Shown: positions 52,671 to 63,535 of the stretch, piece after piece
Layout: the number at the start of each line of letters is the position of its first letter
How positions within the stretch are numbered: position 1 is the first letter of the stretch
Assembly (NCBI GenBank): GCA_030248195.1
Contig: JASAND010026798.1
Span: 1-64,000, forward strand
Origin: Trissonchulus latispiculum
Taxonomy: Eukaryota; Nematoda; Enoplea; Enoplida; Ironidae
Direction of reading: 5' to 3'
DNA length: 64,000 nt
The notes under the pieces: model-generated
The model's database searches: none
What the model was told of the DNA's origin: nothing
Seen by the model: the letters and a program-made list of their open reading frames with translations, nothing else
Translations under genes and position numbers: made by a program

Positions 52671-53180
52671 CCATGATCGGCGGCGAAGATTTCGCTGCAG
52701 TCGATTTTTTCGCATATCCATGTAGCGAAAACGAGATCTTCGAGTTTCCCGAGCTTCCCGGAAATCCTTATTCGTAAACGGGTGATCCGTTGTTCGTTGT
52801 CCCAGAATTTCCCAATCCGAAACGGCCACCTCAACAAGTCCGGTTGGCATTTTTGGATTTGCATTCTTTTCTGTTCTTTCCTGCACAGTTCCTGAAATTC
52901 GAAGCACGGATTCTAGTGGAAGATTTGTCGGCAACTTTTTAGATCCCCGACTTATCGCTAGAAGAACCATCCCATAGGCATCGCGAAGAACGAAGAAATA
53001 ACGCATACGCTGGTATTGAAGCCAACCACACAGGGTAACTTCAGAGCCCACGTGGTTAAGGCGGAGTTCACCGCAATTGTGAGTGCGATAGGTATAGGAA
53101 TTCATAGGTAGCTTTGTTCCAATGGAGGAAAACCACCGATGGAATATTGTCATCATGCTAAAATGACAGTTAAGCAACAT
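52671..53180 (-). CDS. DARS2: mitochondrial aspartyl-tRNA synthetase, exon 1
   Basis: ATG at 53180, with in-frame ATGs eight and nine codons on. The N-terminal MMTIFHRWFSSIGTKL is basic and lacks acids, fitting a mitochondrial presequence. The anticodon-binding OB fold follows: YRTHNCGELRLNHVGSEVTL, then CGWLQYQRMRYFFVLRD and VLRISGTVQER. It ends LQRNLRRRSW at a GTAGGA donor and joins exon 2 in phase 0. The 170-residue length is normal for this part. Confidence 0.9.
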
Positions 53181-54178
53181 TTATGTAACTCTGAAAGAAC
53201 TCCCTTGTTTATCAAACAAAATCACAGCTGTATTAAAAAGACAGACAGCTGTATTAAAAAGATTAATAAAGTTTACACTTTGTGATTGGTGTTTGCTTGC
53301 TCATAATATGGCACAATTTTTGAGGTTTTACGTACGAAACTAAGAAATGCCAAATGGGCCTACAAAAGTATTATAGGGGGCGCGATAGCAGACATTGGCA
53401 AAGATTTTCAACAACTTGAAGTCTTAGTTTGAAAACTGATGCTGTCTTTAATATATATCAATATATAGAAAACTCGTTGATTAAAAATCACATTAGCTTC
53501 TGAACCGAGTCGTTTCATCAAAGTAAACACATGAAAAACTAATAGTGCTACCAGTGTAGCACAAACTGGAGTTCGCTCATCGAAAGAAGCGTTCTCCCAA
53601 ACTCAAAGCTGTTTCTGACAAAACATGTTCTGCATTTGACGCATTCAAAACTTGGTATCGCCTTCATGGATTCGTTACATACAGTTCTGAGTGCAGAGCT
53701 GTGGACTAATATACTGTAGAACTACAGACTGCATTACAAAAATTGCAAAGTCCCAATAAACGTATTGGGAGGGAATAAAATGGCTGTTCAGAGAGTACTA
53801 CAGTAAGAACCAGTCGCTTTCCTGAAAGTGCTTTCCTAATGATAGGCTTCGTTTTATGTCTAACATAATGGCCAGGATGTTTGATTGGTTCCCTTGTGGA
53901 CAAAGAGAGCTAATGTGCTATTTTACCAAAAGCGACTCAAGGTTAGCAACGTGTCGTGAAAAGAGATAAAATTATAGCGCGAAATTGTAAACTTTGGTAT
54001 AATTGGAAGTGAACTAAACGGAGCGTCACCATGATAAATTCTATTTAAACTATTTGAGAAATACAAGTTGTAAGTCATTACACAAAGAAATTAACAGAGC
54101 AATGCAATCAAAACGTCTTGAGTTAACAGTTGACATTCACAGCATTGTGGTACGTTTAAGGAGTTAACGACATAATTT
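53181..54178. other. 5' flank of DARS2, no gene seen
   Basis: Probably holds the promoter of the leftward gene. A 20-bp direct repeat (CAGCTGTATTAAAAAGA) occurs twice near 53225-53262. Confidence 0.4.
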
Positions 54179-54743
54179 TGTGGGATATTACTCACTGAGT
54201 CACTACTAATAATCGTCTGCGCAACAGAGCAGCAGGAACATCTTCATATTTGCGGCACAAAGTGCGCCAATTTTGACGAAATTATCCCCCTTTAGACAAT
54301 CTTGAAATTATCTTAAATTGGAGTGGTAACTATGATTTTTTTTTCGGGTATACGGTACTGACTCGACTAGTATGAAAGGATGAAAGGAAGTGAAAATGTA
54401 ATTTTGGGTAGTGTGTAGTCCTTCTCCGGTGTCGATTGGTTGGGGGTACGTTTAGGTGTGGATCCGGGAGTAGGGTAACTCCCTCCCTTGTTGTGTTCTC
54501 TATAAGTTGTAGCCTCGCTTTTCGTGCGTTTGTGGAAAGTTGCGTTACTTTTGTATTAGTTGTAAACTGATAAAGTAATAGTGTTCTAAAAGTAAAATTC
54601 GTATGGAGGTTTTCGATTTGAACAGGGTAGTGGTAGCGGTCGCTTAGGGTAACTCTGACATTCAGTATTCCCGCTCAGTCTCTAACTCTCCCTCTCGCTT
54701 TTATTTTTAATTTGGATATCGCACACTGAATACGAACTTAGCA
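54179..54743. mobile_element. diverged solo LTR
   Basis: Related along its length to 25401-25985. It starts TGTGGGATATTACTCAC, has GTAGGGTAACTCCCTCCC inside, and ends GGATATCGCACACTGA followed by a terminal CA. No target duplication found. Confidence 0.6.
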
Positions 54744-56522
54744 ATCTCAAGGAATGTACGATAGCACAACCATACATCAAGCATTAGTTTGTTACAACTG
54801 ACTCATGTCACATTAAGTTACAAAAAACTGTGACTAGCTTAGAATGTTTCATTACAATTTCATTACTATTTCTAATACTGTTTCTTTAGGTAAAAGTTCA
54901 GATCTTTCAGAGCGCCCTACCCCATCGTCAGATATTGTTTCGAACACAAAATATGCAACTCTTTGACATTTACAGGAAAATATCGGTTCGCCCGCCCCGC
55001 TTCAAATTCTGAAAAATATGCAGCTAACGAGTAATGAGTAATTACCCTTGCAAGGAATGGAACACAGACTTTTTACTCCTCCCTGGCATTTCTTTGTTCG
55101 GCCCTAGAGTTCCCAAAATCCCATTTTGTTGGGGTATTGTGGGTGACAGCACTGCACAAGTGCACACCAATATTTTGAAAAAACTTTTAAACTTTGAAAC
55201 TTGCTTAGGGGGGGTCGCTTTGGGTCAAAATCGATAGTCGCGGATTTCGCTCATTTTCACACACAAAATAGGTGCATTTGTTCTCAAAAACGAGCCAAAA
55301 CATTAGAGATCGAAACCAAACAGTGACAGAGATATCCAGCTATAAAGTTGGAAAACTTGAAAATCACTGTGATTTGCACTCCAAGGTCATGTTGCGATAG
55401 AACTGCAGCGAAATTTGGGTCAACTAATATGGCAAACTAATTCTGTGGGTTGGCTAATATTTTGATACTAAAACGACTCCGGGATATCCAGCCAGTCATT
55501 CACAGTACATTCTTCAATTGTGAACTGAGCCCTTTTCAGCTAACTGTCCCATCAAACTTTAACTTTCTCTAACTTTCAGATACTACATTTCAGACACATA
55601 GTTGTATTGGAAAAGTTGTTCAGCTCATCAGTAGCTATCGAACGATGCCCAATTTGTCTATATTTTGGAAATTTCAAAAATTGACTTTTGTGACCTATAA
55701 GAGATCAAAGGAGCCGGCACGACAGAAAAGATCTACCTTGAAACGATTGCCTTTACCATAATGTCCGGCAGGCACTGGAAGTTTTATGTGCCAAATTTGG
55801 TGACTTTCGAGTGGGTGACGAATGAGAAATTATTAAAAGAACGTGAAAATTGTGCAAAATCATGAATTTTTGCAAAATCAGCAGATTTTGTGGCGAGTTT
55901 TTTGAGAGCACTATAAATGGTAGAAATTTGAAACTACTGTCATAAGAATTCTGTGTATGCGTAGAATGCAACAGTAGTATAGTATCCTTTTTTCGCACCT
56001 CAATCATTGGATTGAGATATTCCCTCCCACCCATACAACTTTTCCAGACCGTCACATTCCTTCACTGTCTTTACACCTCTAGCCTGTTCGCTTTCTACTC
56101 CGGTTACACTCCCTGATCCCCACATCTAAATTCATCTAACAATATTCCTTAAACACTGAATTCCTTGAACTCTCTTTTACTTTCATGTCCAACTTTGTTT
56201 TACAACCCAAATTCCCTTCTCTATAGTATAGCTGTCCTATTTCCATTCCGTCCCTCTGTGTTCTTCCCCCGGGGCTTGGGACCCGGCGTTGGCCCATTAC
56301 CGGACTCCTACCTAATCTAATCAACCTAACCTACCTACCTACCTAATTAACCTAGCTATGTACTATATCTAGAAAACTATCTACCTAACTAATCTACCAC
56401 CTACGTACCTACATACCTATTTAGTCCGGTGCATACAATATTTTTGAATTTTTCTTTAATCTTTTTGTATTTTTACATTATCTTCTTCTTTTTGTTTTCC
56501 TTCTTAGGACCACTGTACAATA
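54744..56522. other. non-coding DNA with a CTAC microsatellite
   Basis: No supportable gene. A CCTACCTACCTACC-type microsatellite is at about 56325-56430, and a T-rich tract follows just before the polymerase gene's 3' end. The left boundary of the second PolB element is not evident here. Confidence 0.45.
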
Positions 56523-59500
56523 TTATTTGTCCAAGGGCACTGTCGTCACTCCGTCTGCTTTCACTTTGCGTTTAGGGTACAAGTACGATAGCGCGTCTTT
56601 AGTTTGAAAGTATTGTATCATTTTATTGTCCATACCTCTAAGCCCCCTATTCTCTCCTGACTTTGTGCATCCTGTTTTTAGTACGTCTTTAAAATCTTTC
56701 CAACTGTAATGGTTCAACTTTTTGCTCACTCCTTTATGACTCACCTTATTAGTTTCACCCCATGCAAAATAAGTTTTACTACAAAGAGCTATTATGCCTT
56801 CTCCCTTCCACTCTTCTTTAAATAGCCCAGGGATTCTTTTTTGACTAGGGTCTAATACAAAGAAGTCTTTTAGGGCAATTTTCCATGTTTCCTCATTTTC
56901 GGGTGGGACGCAGTCATTCAAATTTTTAGAGGAGCAAGCGAAGTAAAGGGAATCGGTATCCATTTGACATAGTTGGAAGGTTCCAGGGCGTAAGTTTGGT
57001 TTCAGACAATCATAGTAGAATTGGAGCATCCTTAATTTTGCGTATTGGTAGACAAAGAACCCTACTAACTCAGGAAGTCTGTGGACAACTTTGGACTTTG
57101 CAGATTGAACTTCGTAAACCCCGTTTCCTAAATCATCTAACCTTCTAAACCTCCACCCGTTTATCTCTCTACTTGCACTTGATTTTTGACAATATTTAAC
57201 ATCCATGTGTTTTTCCACGTTCGTTATAGTTCTACCGTAATACGAATTTCCCAAAAGTTTAAACATTTCCCCCTTGACTGCTAAGTCTGGATCGGAATCG
57301 GCTGCTGATCGATGGTAGGTAACCTCATCCCCCAGTTCTTTGAAACAAGGTTTAGGTTTGAATTCTATTGCCTGGTAAATCTTTGTAATTTTGAGGCCGT
57401 GTTTTAGATACCACTTAATTAGGGGAGTTGCCAAAAGGATTTTCTTACCAAAATAACTTCCAATCAGTCCCCTCCTAGGTTGTGTCATCAGGTCATTTTC
57501 CTCACAAAACTTCCTCATATGATCCCCGATGTCTTCCCTAGTAATTTCTACATTTTTGAAAATAGGCGTCATTTCTTCAAAGTAGTCCTTTTTGTCCTCG
57601 GGCACCTCTATATCCACCTCAATTAGCCCAAATAACCTGTTAGCTTGAACTTGAGCGACCATCTCACCAAAAGTAAGGACGGATTTTTTCTTAGGAAGAT
57701 TGAAATGTTCATCCATAAACTCTTGCATGTCCTTAGATTCTCTTAAGTCTTTATCGAATTCACACTCCCACTTTTCAATCAAATCGAAACCCTCATCCTT
57801 AATTGCATGGGAGACCCTTTCAGTTCTTTCCCTTCTTTTAGTTCTATCCTCCGGATCCTGGTTTCTGTCCAACTGGCAGCCATGTCCGTGAAAGTAACAC
57901 CCCTGAAATTGTAGGACTAGATTCTTTTCTGGGACCCACCCATCGACCTTAGCTTTTCCTATTCGCTTTTGACCCCCATTATAAGCATGCTCTACTCTAA
58001 CTCCCATTGCCTTAGCCATATATTCTAGCCACATTGCTTCTTTCCTGCCTTTTTGGTGAACCCGTTTGAATTTTCCCTCATTATTTGGTTTCCATTCGGC
58101 GTACAGGCCAGTGGGCATATCCTGCATTGTGCACCAGAGATATAGGGCATTTGCATCGAACCCAAAAATTTGAGCAACTTTGAATCCATTTATAATTTCG
58201 GTAACCCCGGCTTCGTGGTACCTATGAAACACTAAGCTAGGACCCCCGACTATATTATCCTTGACCAATTTATGCCAATTTTGAGTGAACCTATTGAAAA
58301 GGGGAAGGTGGGTGTGATTAAGAAGCTTTTGCATTATTCTTTTGTAGGCTAAGCCAGGAAGAGAAATAGCGCCACTTTTGAGCATGTCAATTCCCATAGT
58401 TTTCCAAAATTCTACCATTTTTTCAGTTGCTTGAAGAAAGGGACCTACGTCGAGGTTGTTGTAATGAATTAAAGAGTCTCTCATTGTTTTCATGTTATGT
58501 TCAGTCCAGTTCTTTGTAAATGCTGCGAAGTCTTCATCGGAAACAGCTTGCTGCCTCAAAGTGGAATAGAACATGTCCCGAGTAGGAAAGCCTTGGTCCA
58601 AAAACTTTAAGGAGGTAAATGCTTCATAGGGGAAAACACCCTTTTGTTCTGGGATTTTAAAACTTTTAAGCCATTTTGAATAGGAGGTTGCGGGTGCCAG
58701 GTAGTTACTGATGTCGAGGAAGTATAACTTAGGAGTACAGAGAGCCATATAGTTGTTATTCTTTTTGACCACGAACCTAGTTTCCTGATTATTCAGGAGT
58801 AAATTTATAATCAAACTGGACTTCATAAAATTCATGTCAAATCGCCCTGAGTTAAACCCCAGGGTAGGAACCGACTTCAGCCAGTTTTCGAATTCAAATA
58901 GCAGCTTCGCATTCTCGGCCAAGCCTGCTAATGTAGGTCTGTAAATCTCCCTCAAAATATCGTATGCTTTATCGGCGATCTCCTCCATATAGTCCTTCAT
59001 TCGAACCACTAACTCATAGGGATCCCCCTTGGTTATTAAGCAAGTTGGATTTTCATAACCAGGAACATTGGAAGCTATTGATACGGAAGCTGGGATAAGT
59101 TCTTGTTCGTAAATAAGTTTGGGCCCACTTTTCTTATCTGTCGGTTTGAACATACACTCGAAATCGTAGGCTATTCTAAAGGGGTAATACCATTCAGGTA
59201 CGGGAATTCCTAACTCACTAATTTTTTGAAGGATTGTCTTAGTAGGGCCGACTCCACCTCCAGGGAAAATGTGCTTAATTCCTTTCTCGCAGTTTTTCGA
59301 ATGTCTAGTGAAGTCGATATGCTGTCGAAATAGTTTGTCACAGTTGGAGCATTTCCATGTTCGTGTGAATTTATTTAAATTTTTAATAAAGGAGAAGTGA
59401 TTCTCGTAAATATTTAGAGCCATTTTCCTAGATCTCTTTCCCAAGGGCCTTCGAATAAGTTTGGCAGCTATATCCGTAATTTCCTGGTCTCTTTCGTGGT

Positions 59501-60110
59501 TCCGAATTACTAACTCATTAATGTCTTCCGGTTCTTCCCCGGCTTCCTCGATTGTAGGTCCTAACTCATAAACTGTAATTGCTATATCAAATTTCTCTTC
59601 TAAGTCATCCAGATCGTCGAGGTGAACCCCACTGAACTCTTCCCCGGGCTTAACCCACTTATCAATGAGTTCGTCAGTGTTTTCTTCCAAACTGGTAATT
59701 TTTGATCCCAAACCAAGAGCAAGACATCTAAAGAAGCATTTATCATCTTCATAGGGCTTTCCCGAGTTTCGATTGTTGATTAGAGCATTTAAACCCCGAT
59801 TATTTTTCACGTAATCTGGAAGATATCTAGCTTCACCTATAGGATAGGAGATTAATTTGTTAATGTAGAAGCAGACATTAGTAATTTCCAGGACAGTCCA
59901 CTTGGTATTTGGGCGTTGCTGTCGCACCCATTCCAAGATATCTCCCCTTTCTAGCTCATGGAAAATTTTTCCTAGATCTCCCTCATTTGAAATGTGGATA
60001 GGTTCATCGAAATACCGGTTATTTCCGGATGGGTAGTAGTACCTCAGTTCCCCATCTCCAATGTTCCTAAGAACGAATCCAAACGAAAGGTTAAATTTGA
60101 ATTGCCATCT
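56523..60110 (-). CDS. polB: family B DNA polymerase of second element, main exon
   Basis: About 1,195 residues, intact. Exonuclease motifs: IAYDFECMF, GFNSGRFDMNFMK, and HYNNLDVGPF. Polymerase motifs: GFDANALYLWCTM (A), MFKLLGNSYYGRT (B), QMDTDSLYF (C). A zinc finger (CSNCDKLFRQHIDFTRHSKNC) precedes them. Between motifs A and B lies KVDGWVPEKNLVLQFQGCYF with HGHGC, which resembles the Vsr-like nuclease insert seen in some virus-derived polymerases. It starts at a TTCAG acceptor (60111-60115). No integrase or capsid gene is seen beside it in this window, unlike the Polinton. It could belong to a Polinton-like virus, a linear plasmid or a bidnavirus-type lineage. Confidence 0.88.
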   Translation of the reverse strand, partial: RWQFKFNLSFGFVLRNIGDGELRYYYPSGNNRYFDEPIHISNEGDLGKIFHELERGDILEWVRQQRPNTKWTVLEITNVCFYINKLISYPIGEARYLPDYVKNNRGLNALINNRNSGKPYEDDKCFFRCLALGLGSKITSLEENTDELIDKWVKPGEEFSGVHLDDLDDLEEKFDIAITVYELGPTIEEAGEEPEDINELVIRNHERDQEITDIAAKLIRRPLGKRSRKMALNIYENHFSFIKNLNKFTRTWKCSNCDKLFRQHIDFTRHSKNCEKGIKHIFPGGGVGPTKTILQKISELGIPVPEWYYPFRIAYDFECMFKPTDKKSGPKLIYEQELIPASVSIASNVPGYENPTCLITKGDPYELVVRMKDYMEEIADKAYDILREIYRPTLAGLAENAKLLFEFENWLKSVPTLGFNSGRFDMNFMKSSLIINLLLNNQETRFVVKKNNNYMALCTPKLYFLDISNYLAPATSYSKWLKSFKIPEQKGVFPYEAFTSLKFLDQGFPTRDMFYSTLRQQAVSDEDFAAFTKNWTEHNMKTMRDSLIHYNNLDVGPFLQATEKMVEFWKTMGIDMLKSGAISLPGLAYKRIMQKLLNHTHLPLFNRFTQNWHKLVKDNIVGGPSLVFHRYHEAGVTEIINGFKVAQIFGFDANALYLWCTMQDMPTGLYAEWKPNNEGKFKRVHQKGRKEAMWLEYMAKAMGVRVEHAYNGGQKRIGKAKVDGWVPEKNLVLQFQGCYFHGHGCQLDRNQDPEDRTKRRERTERVSHAIKDEGFDLIEKWECEFDKDLRESKDMQEFMDEHFNLPKKKSVLTFGEMVAQVQANRLFGLIEVDIEVPEDKKDYFEEMTPIFKNVEITREDIGDHMRKFCEENDLMTQPRRGLIGSYFGKKILLATPLIKWYLKHGLKITKIYQAIEFKPKPCFKELGDEVTYHRSAADSDPDLAVKGEMFKLLGNSYYGRTITNVEKHMDVKYCQKSSASREINGWRFRRLDDLGNGVYEVQSAKSKVVHRLPELVGFFVYQYAKLRMLQFYYDCLKPNLRPGTFQLCQMDTDSLYFACSSKNLNDCVPPENEETWKIALKDFFVLDPSQKRIPGLFKEEWKGEGIIALCSKTYFAWGETNKVSHKGVSKKLNHYSWKDFKDVLKTGCTKSGENRGLRGMDNKMIQYFQTKDALSYLYPKRKVKADGVTTVPLDK

Positions 60111-60252
60111 CTGAAGTTTGAAAACAAAAAACAAAGAAGACGTAGAATGACGTGGATACGGGAGTACGAAATACCTACCAACCATCAATTCAAAATGAAA
60201 CCCTAACCCACAAAAAAGTTAAAAATTGCCATCTTTGAAGTTTGAAAACAAC

Positions 60253-60939
60253 CTTAATCAACTCCTTAATCTTAGAAGGATCCGTTACCCTGAAGTTGTA
60301 CCTGTTTTGGATACCGGGAGTTACGAAATACCTAGTCCTAATCCTACTCCAATTTTCTCTGTAAATTTGTGCTAAATCTCCAGGCAGGTCCTTAATCAAG
60401 CTTCTCGTCAAATTGGGGGCGTCCTCAGTAGGAAGGTTTGAAAAGTGGGTCTGTCTCAATGTCTGGAGGTCCGGAACCTTTGGTGGTTCCCGGTGAGTTC
60501 TCAAATGTCCCTGGTAGCCCTTATATGTTTTATACTTGAAGCCGCATTTTCTGCACTGATAAGAAGGTTGCTCATTTGGATGGGACCTTTTAAAATGTCT
60601 GGTCATATTGTGTTTCTCTGTAAATACTTTTTCGCATTTAGGGCAAGGAAAGAACGTTTTAGACGAATGCTCGAGTTTGTTGTGTCTCTGAAGCTCTAAC
60701 AAGTTGGGGAACGACTCATTGCAAGTTGAACATTTTGGCTCCACGCTAGGAATTGTAGGTATATCCAGGGGTAGAGTCTGGGAATACGCCCAAAACTCGT
60801 CAGTTCCCACCATCTCTTCCCCATCCCACTCAGTTTTCATGAGGGCCACTGCTTTGTCTCTAAGGGACTTGGTCACCTGGGGGTCATCTCTCCAGAATCC
60901 CGTTTCAATAGCAGCATTTAGCTTAGATATAGCAGACAT
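60253..60939 (-). CDS. polB: family B DNA polymerase of second element, N-terminal exon with three zinc fingers
   Basis: ATG at 60939. 229 residues with three C2H2 fingers: CSTCNESFPNLLELQRHNKLEH, written here as CSTC...RHNKLEH; then CPKCEKVFTEKHNMTRHFKRSH as CPKC...HFKRSH; then CRKCGFKYKTYKGYQGHLRTH as CRKC...HLRTH. A phase-0 junction at 60252/60111 would join ELIK to RWQFKFN. The intervening 142 bp begins GTTGTT and ends TTCAG. About 30 bp around GTTTTCAAACTTC is duplicated at both edges, so an insertion by tandem duplication is the alternative to an intron. Confidence 0.75.
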
Positions 60940-63535
60940 TGTACTATCCTGCAGTTTGGATCCTTTCCCTCGAAAAACACCTCGCTTTTATGTACTTGCT
61001 CTTGTTCACCGTTTATATATGTCCTTAACAGTATAGTTCTAGCTTTGATTAGATTTCACGTTTATATGTACTTAGTCGCTTTTATGAACTTCTCGCTTTT
61101 ATTAGCTTTCTCGTTTATATGTACTTTGCCGTTTATATGTACTTTAGCGTTTATATGTACTTCCTCGCTTTTATTAACTTTGCCCTTTTATGTACTTCGT
61201 GCTTTTATTGAATTCTAACCTTTTTATTAACTAGTACACTAATAATTAACTAATTAGCACCCAGTAATTAACTAATTAATTAATAACTAACTAATAATTA
61301 ACTAATTAACCGATAATTAACTAATAACTTGAAGTTAGAGAGCAGAGAGAGCACTTAGAAACCGACCGCTCACAACGAAAGATCAAGTCAAACTGACGCT
61401 TTACCAGAACTTTCACCGTTTATATAGACTTTTGAGTTAGCTAATAGTTCTTTGGCTTACAGTTTACGTTTACCGTTTGCAGAAATGTCTTAATTGTAAT
61501 GAATGTATTATTAACTTTATACTAACTTTGAAACTTTTCCTTTATATGTATTCTGTATCACCACTTCTAATTCGCTATTAGAGAGTAGAGAACCGACCGT
61601 TCGCGACGACAGCAGGAGTGAGACTGACGGGGTACCCAATGTTTGCGCCCTTTTATACTTTTTCCGATGCCCTAAGGAGGTAATTATCAATTCCCTGGGG
61701 GTAGAGATCAAAGGTGCCGACCACAAGGGCAATCCATCAAATCTGACAAGTCATCCATCAAATTTGACAGGTATCGGAGGGGGCTCTAGTTAAAATTATA
61801 AGTTTGATGCAGCAGAGAGGGCTTAAAAGCGAATTTTGGTAATTAATTTTTCTGGAATTGTTTAAATTTTGCCCAATGATGCTCAATCTTGCTACTTTTG
61901 GCCCAATTTTGCACAATTTTCCATCAAATTTTTGTTCAGTTTTTGTTCAAATTTTGTTCATTTTGTGTTCATTTTTTGTTCATTTTGTTTAATTCAGCTC
62001 AAATTCCCTTGAAATAATCTATTTCACTTAGTTTTAGGTCAATTTGTACCAAGGGAACTTTTGACATAATTTTCAATTTCAGTTGTTTATATACTCTTGC
62101 TGCAGCATCACTGAATCAGGTTTCATCAAAGTTTTATAAGGAGTAATTTTCAATGGCACGTAACTTTCGCTGTGTTCATCCGATTTGGATGAAATAAAAA
62201 GTATTGTGTTCGGCTCGTTGAGATCTTCAAAGTTAGCCCTGTGATGACCACCTTATGACCCATTGGAAGCGCGCGTCGAATTGGTGACACCAATCTAGAC
62301 ATGACTAGCTTCCAATCATAGGGCTAAACTTTGAAGATCTCAACGAGCCGAACACAATACTTTTTATTTCATCCAAATCGGATGAACACAGCGAAAGTTA
62401 CGTGCCATTGAAAATTACTCCTTATAAAACTTTGATGAATCCTGATTCAGTGATGCTGCTGATGAAAACTAAGTGAAATAGATTATTTCAAGGGAATTTG
62501 AGCTGAATTAAACAAAATGAACAAAAAATGAACACAAAATGAACAAAATTTGAACAAAAACTGAACAAAAATTTGATGTAAAATTGTGCAAAATTAAGTC
62601 CTAAAGTAGCAAGATGAGCACCCTTGGGCAAAAATTTAAACAATTCAAAAAAAATTAACTACCAAAATTCGACTTTTAAGCTCCTCTCTGCATCAAATAA
62701 TTTTAACTAGAGCCCCCTCCGATACCTGTCAAATTTGATGGATGACCTGTCGGATTTGATGGATTAGACGTGGTCGGCACCTTGATCTCTACGAAATTAC
62801 GCCGGGTTTACGAAGAAGTGAAGTCGTAATAAGTGAGGCGCAAACATTGCGTACCCCTCAGACTTCCTGAGTTAGTAGCGGTTCTCTACTCTCTAATAGC
62901 GAATTAGAAGTGATGATACAGAATACATATAAGGGAAAGTTTCAAAGTTAGTACAATAAGTTAATAATACATTCATTACAATTAAGATATTTCTGAAACG
63001 GTGAAACGCAAACTGTAAGCCATAAGAACTATTAGCTAACTCAAAGCGAGTCTATATAAACGGTGAAATTCTGGTAAAGCGTCAGTTTGACTTGATCTTT
63101 CGTTGTGAGCGGTCGGTTTTCTAAGTGCTCTCTCTGCTCTCTAACTTCAAGTTAGTTACTTATCGGTTGAATTAGTTAATTATTGAGTTAGTTATTAATT
63201 AATTAGTTAATTACTAGTGCTAATTAGTTAATTATTAGTGATACTAGTTAATAAAAAGGTTAGAATTAATAAAAGCACGAAGGGGGGTAATAAAAGGGCA
63301 AAGTTAAAAAAGCGAGAAGCATATAAACGCTAAAGTACCATATAAACGGCAAAGTACATATAAACGAGAAAGCTAAATGCGAGAAGTTCATAAAAGCGAC
63401 TAAGGACATATAAACGGGAAAGCTAATCAAAGCTAGAACTATACTGTTAAGGACATATATAAACGGTGAACAAGAGCAAGTACATAAAAGCGAGGTGTTT
63501 TTCGAGGGAAAGGATCCAAACTGCAGGACAGTACA
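60940..63535. repeat. 2.6-kb palindromic junction between two PolB element copies
   Basis: The two halves are inverted copies around about 62280. They share GTTCGGCTCGTTGAGATCTTC, the GTTCATTTTGTGTTCATTTTT tract, ACTTCTAATTCGCTATTAGA and TTTATATGTACTT-type repeats, and continue into the two divergent polymerase genes. About 60 bp near 62036-62095 is present only in the left half. It behaves like long terminal inverted repeats joined head to head. Confidence 0.88.
60980..61230. repeat. degenerate TTTATATGTACTT tandem repeats
   Basis: More than ten copies of a roughly 15-20-bp unit (CGTTTATATGTACTT or CGCTTTTATTAACTT) lie upstream of the polymerase ATG. The inverted set is at about 63270-63500. 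They could be replication or promoter elements (inference). Confidence 0.65.

Noticed and set aside
60704..61036. Identical-looking 110-codon frames at 60704-61036 (+) and 63439-63771 (-)
   Set aside because: Antisense to the N-terminal exon in both inverted copies.
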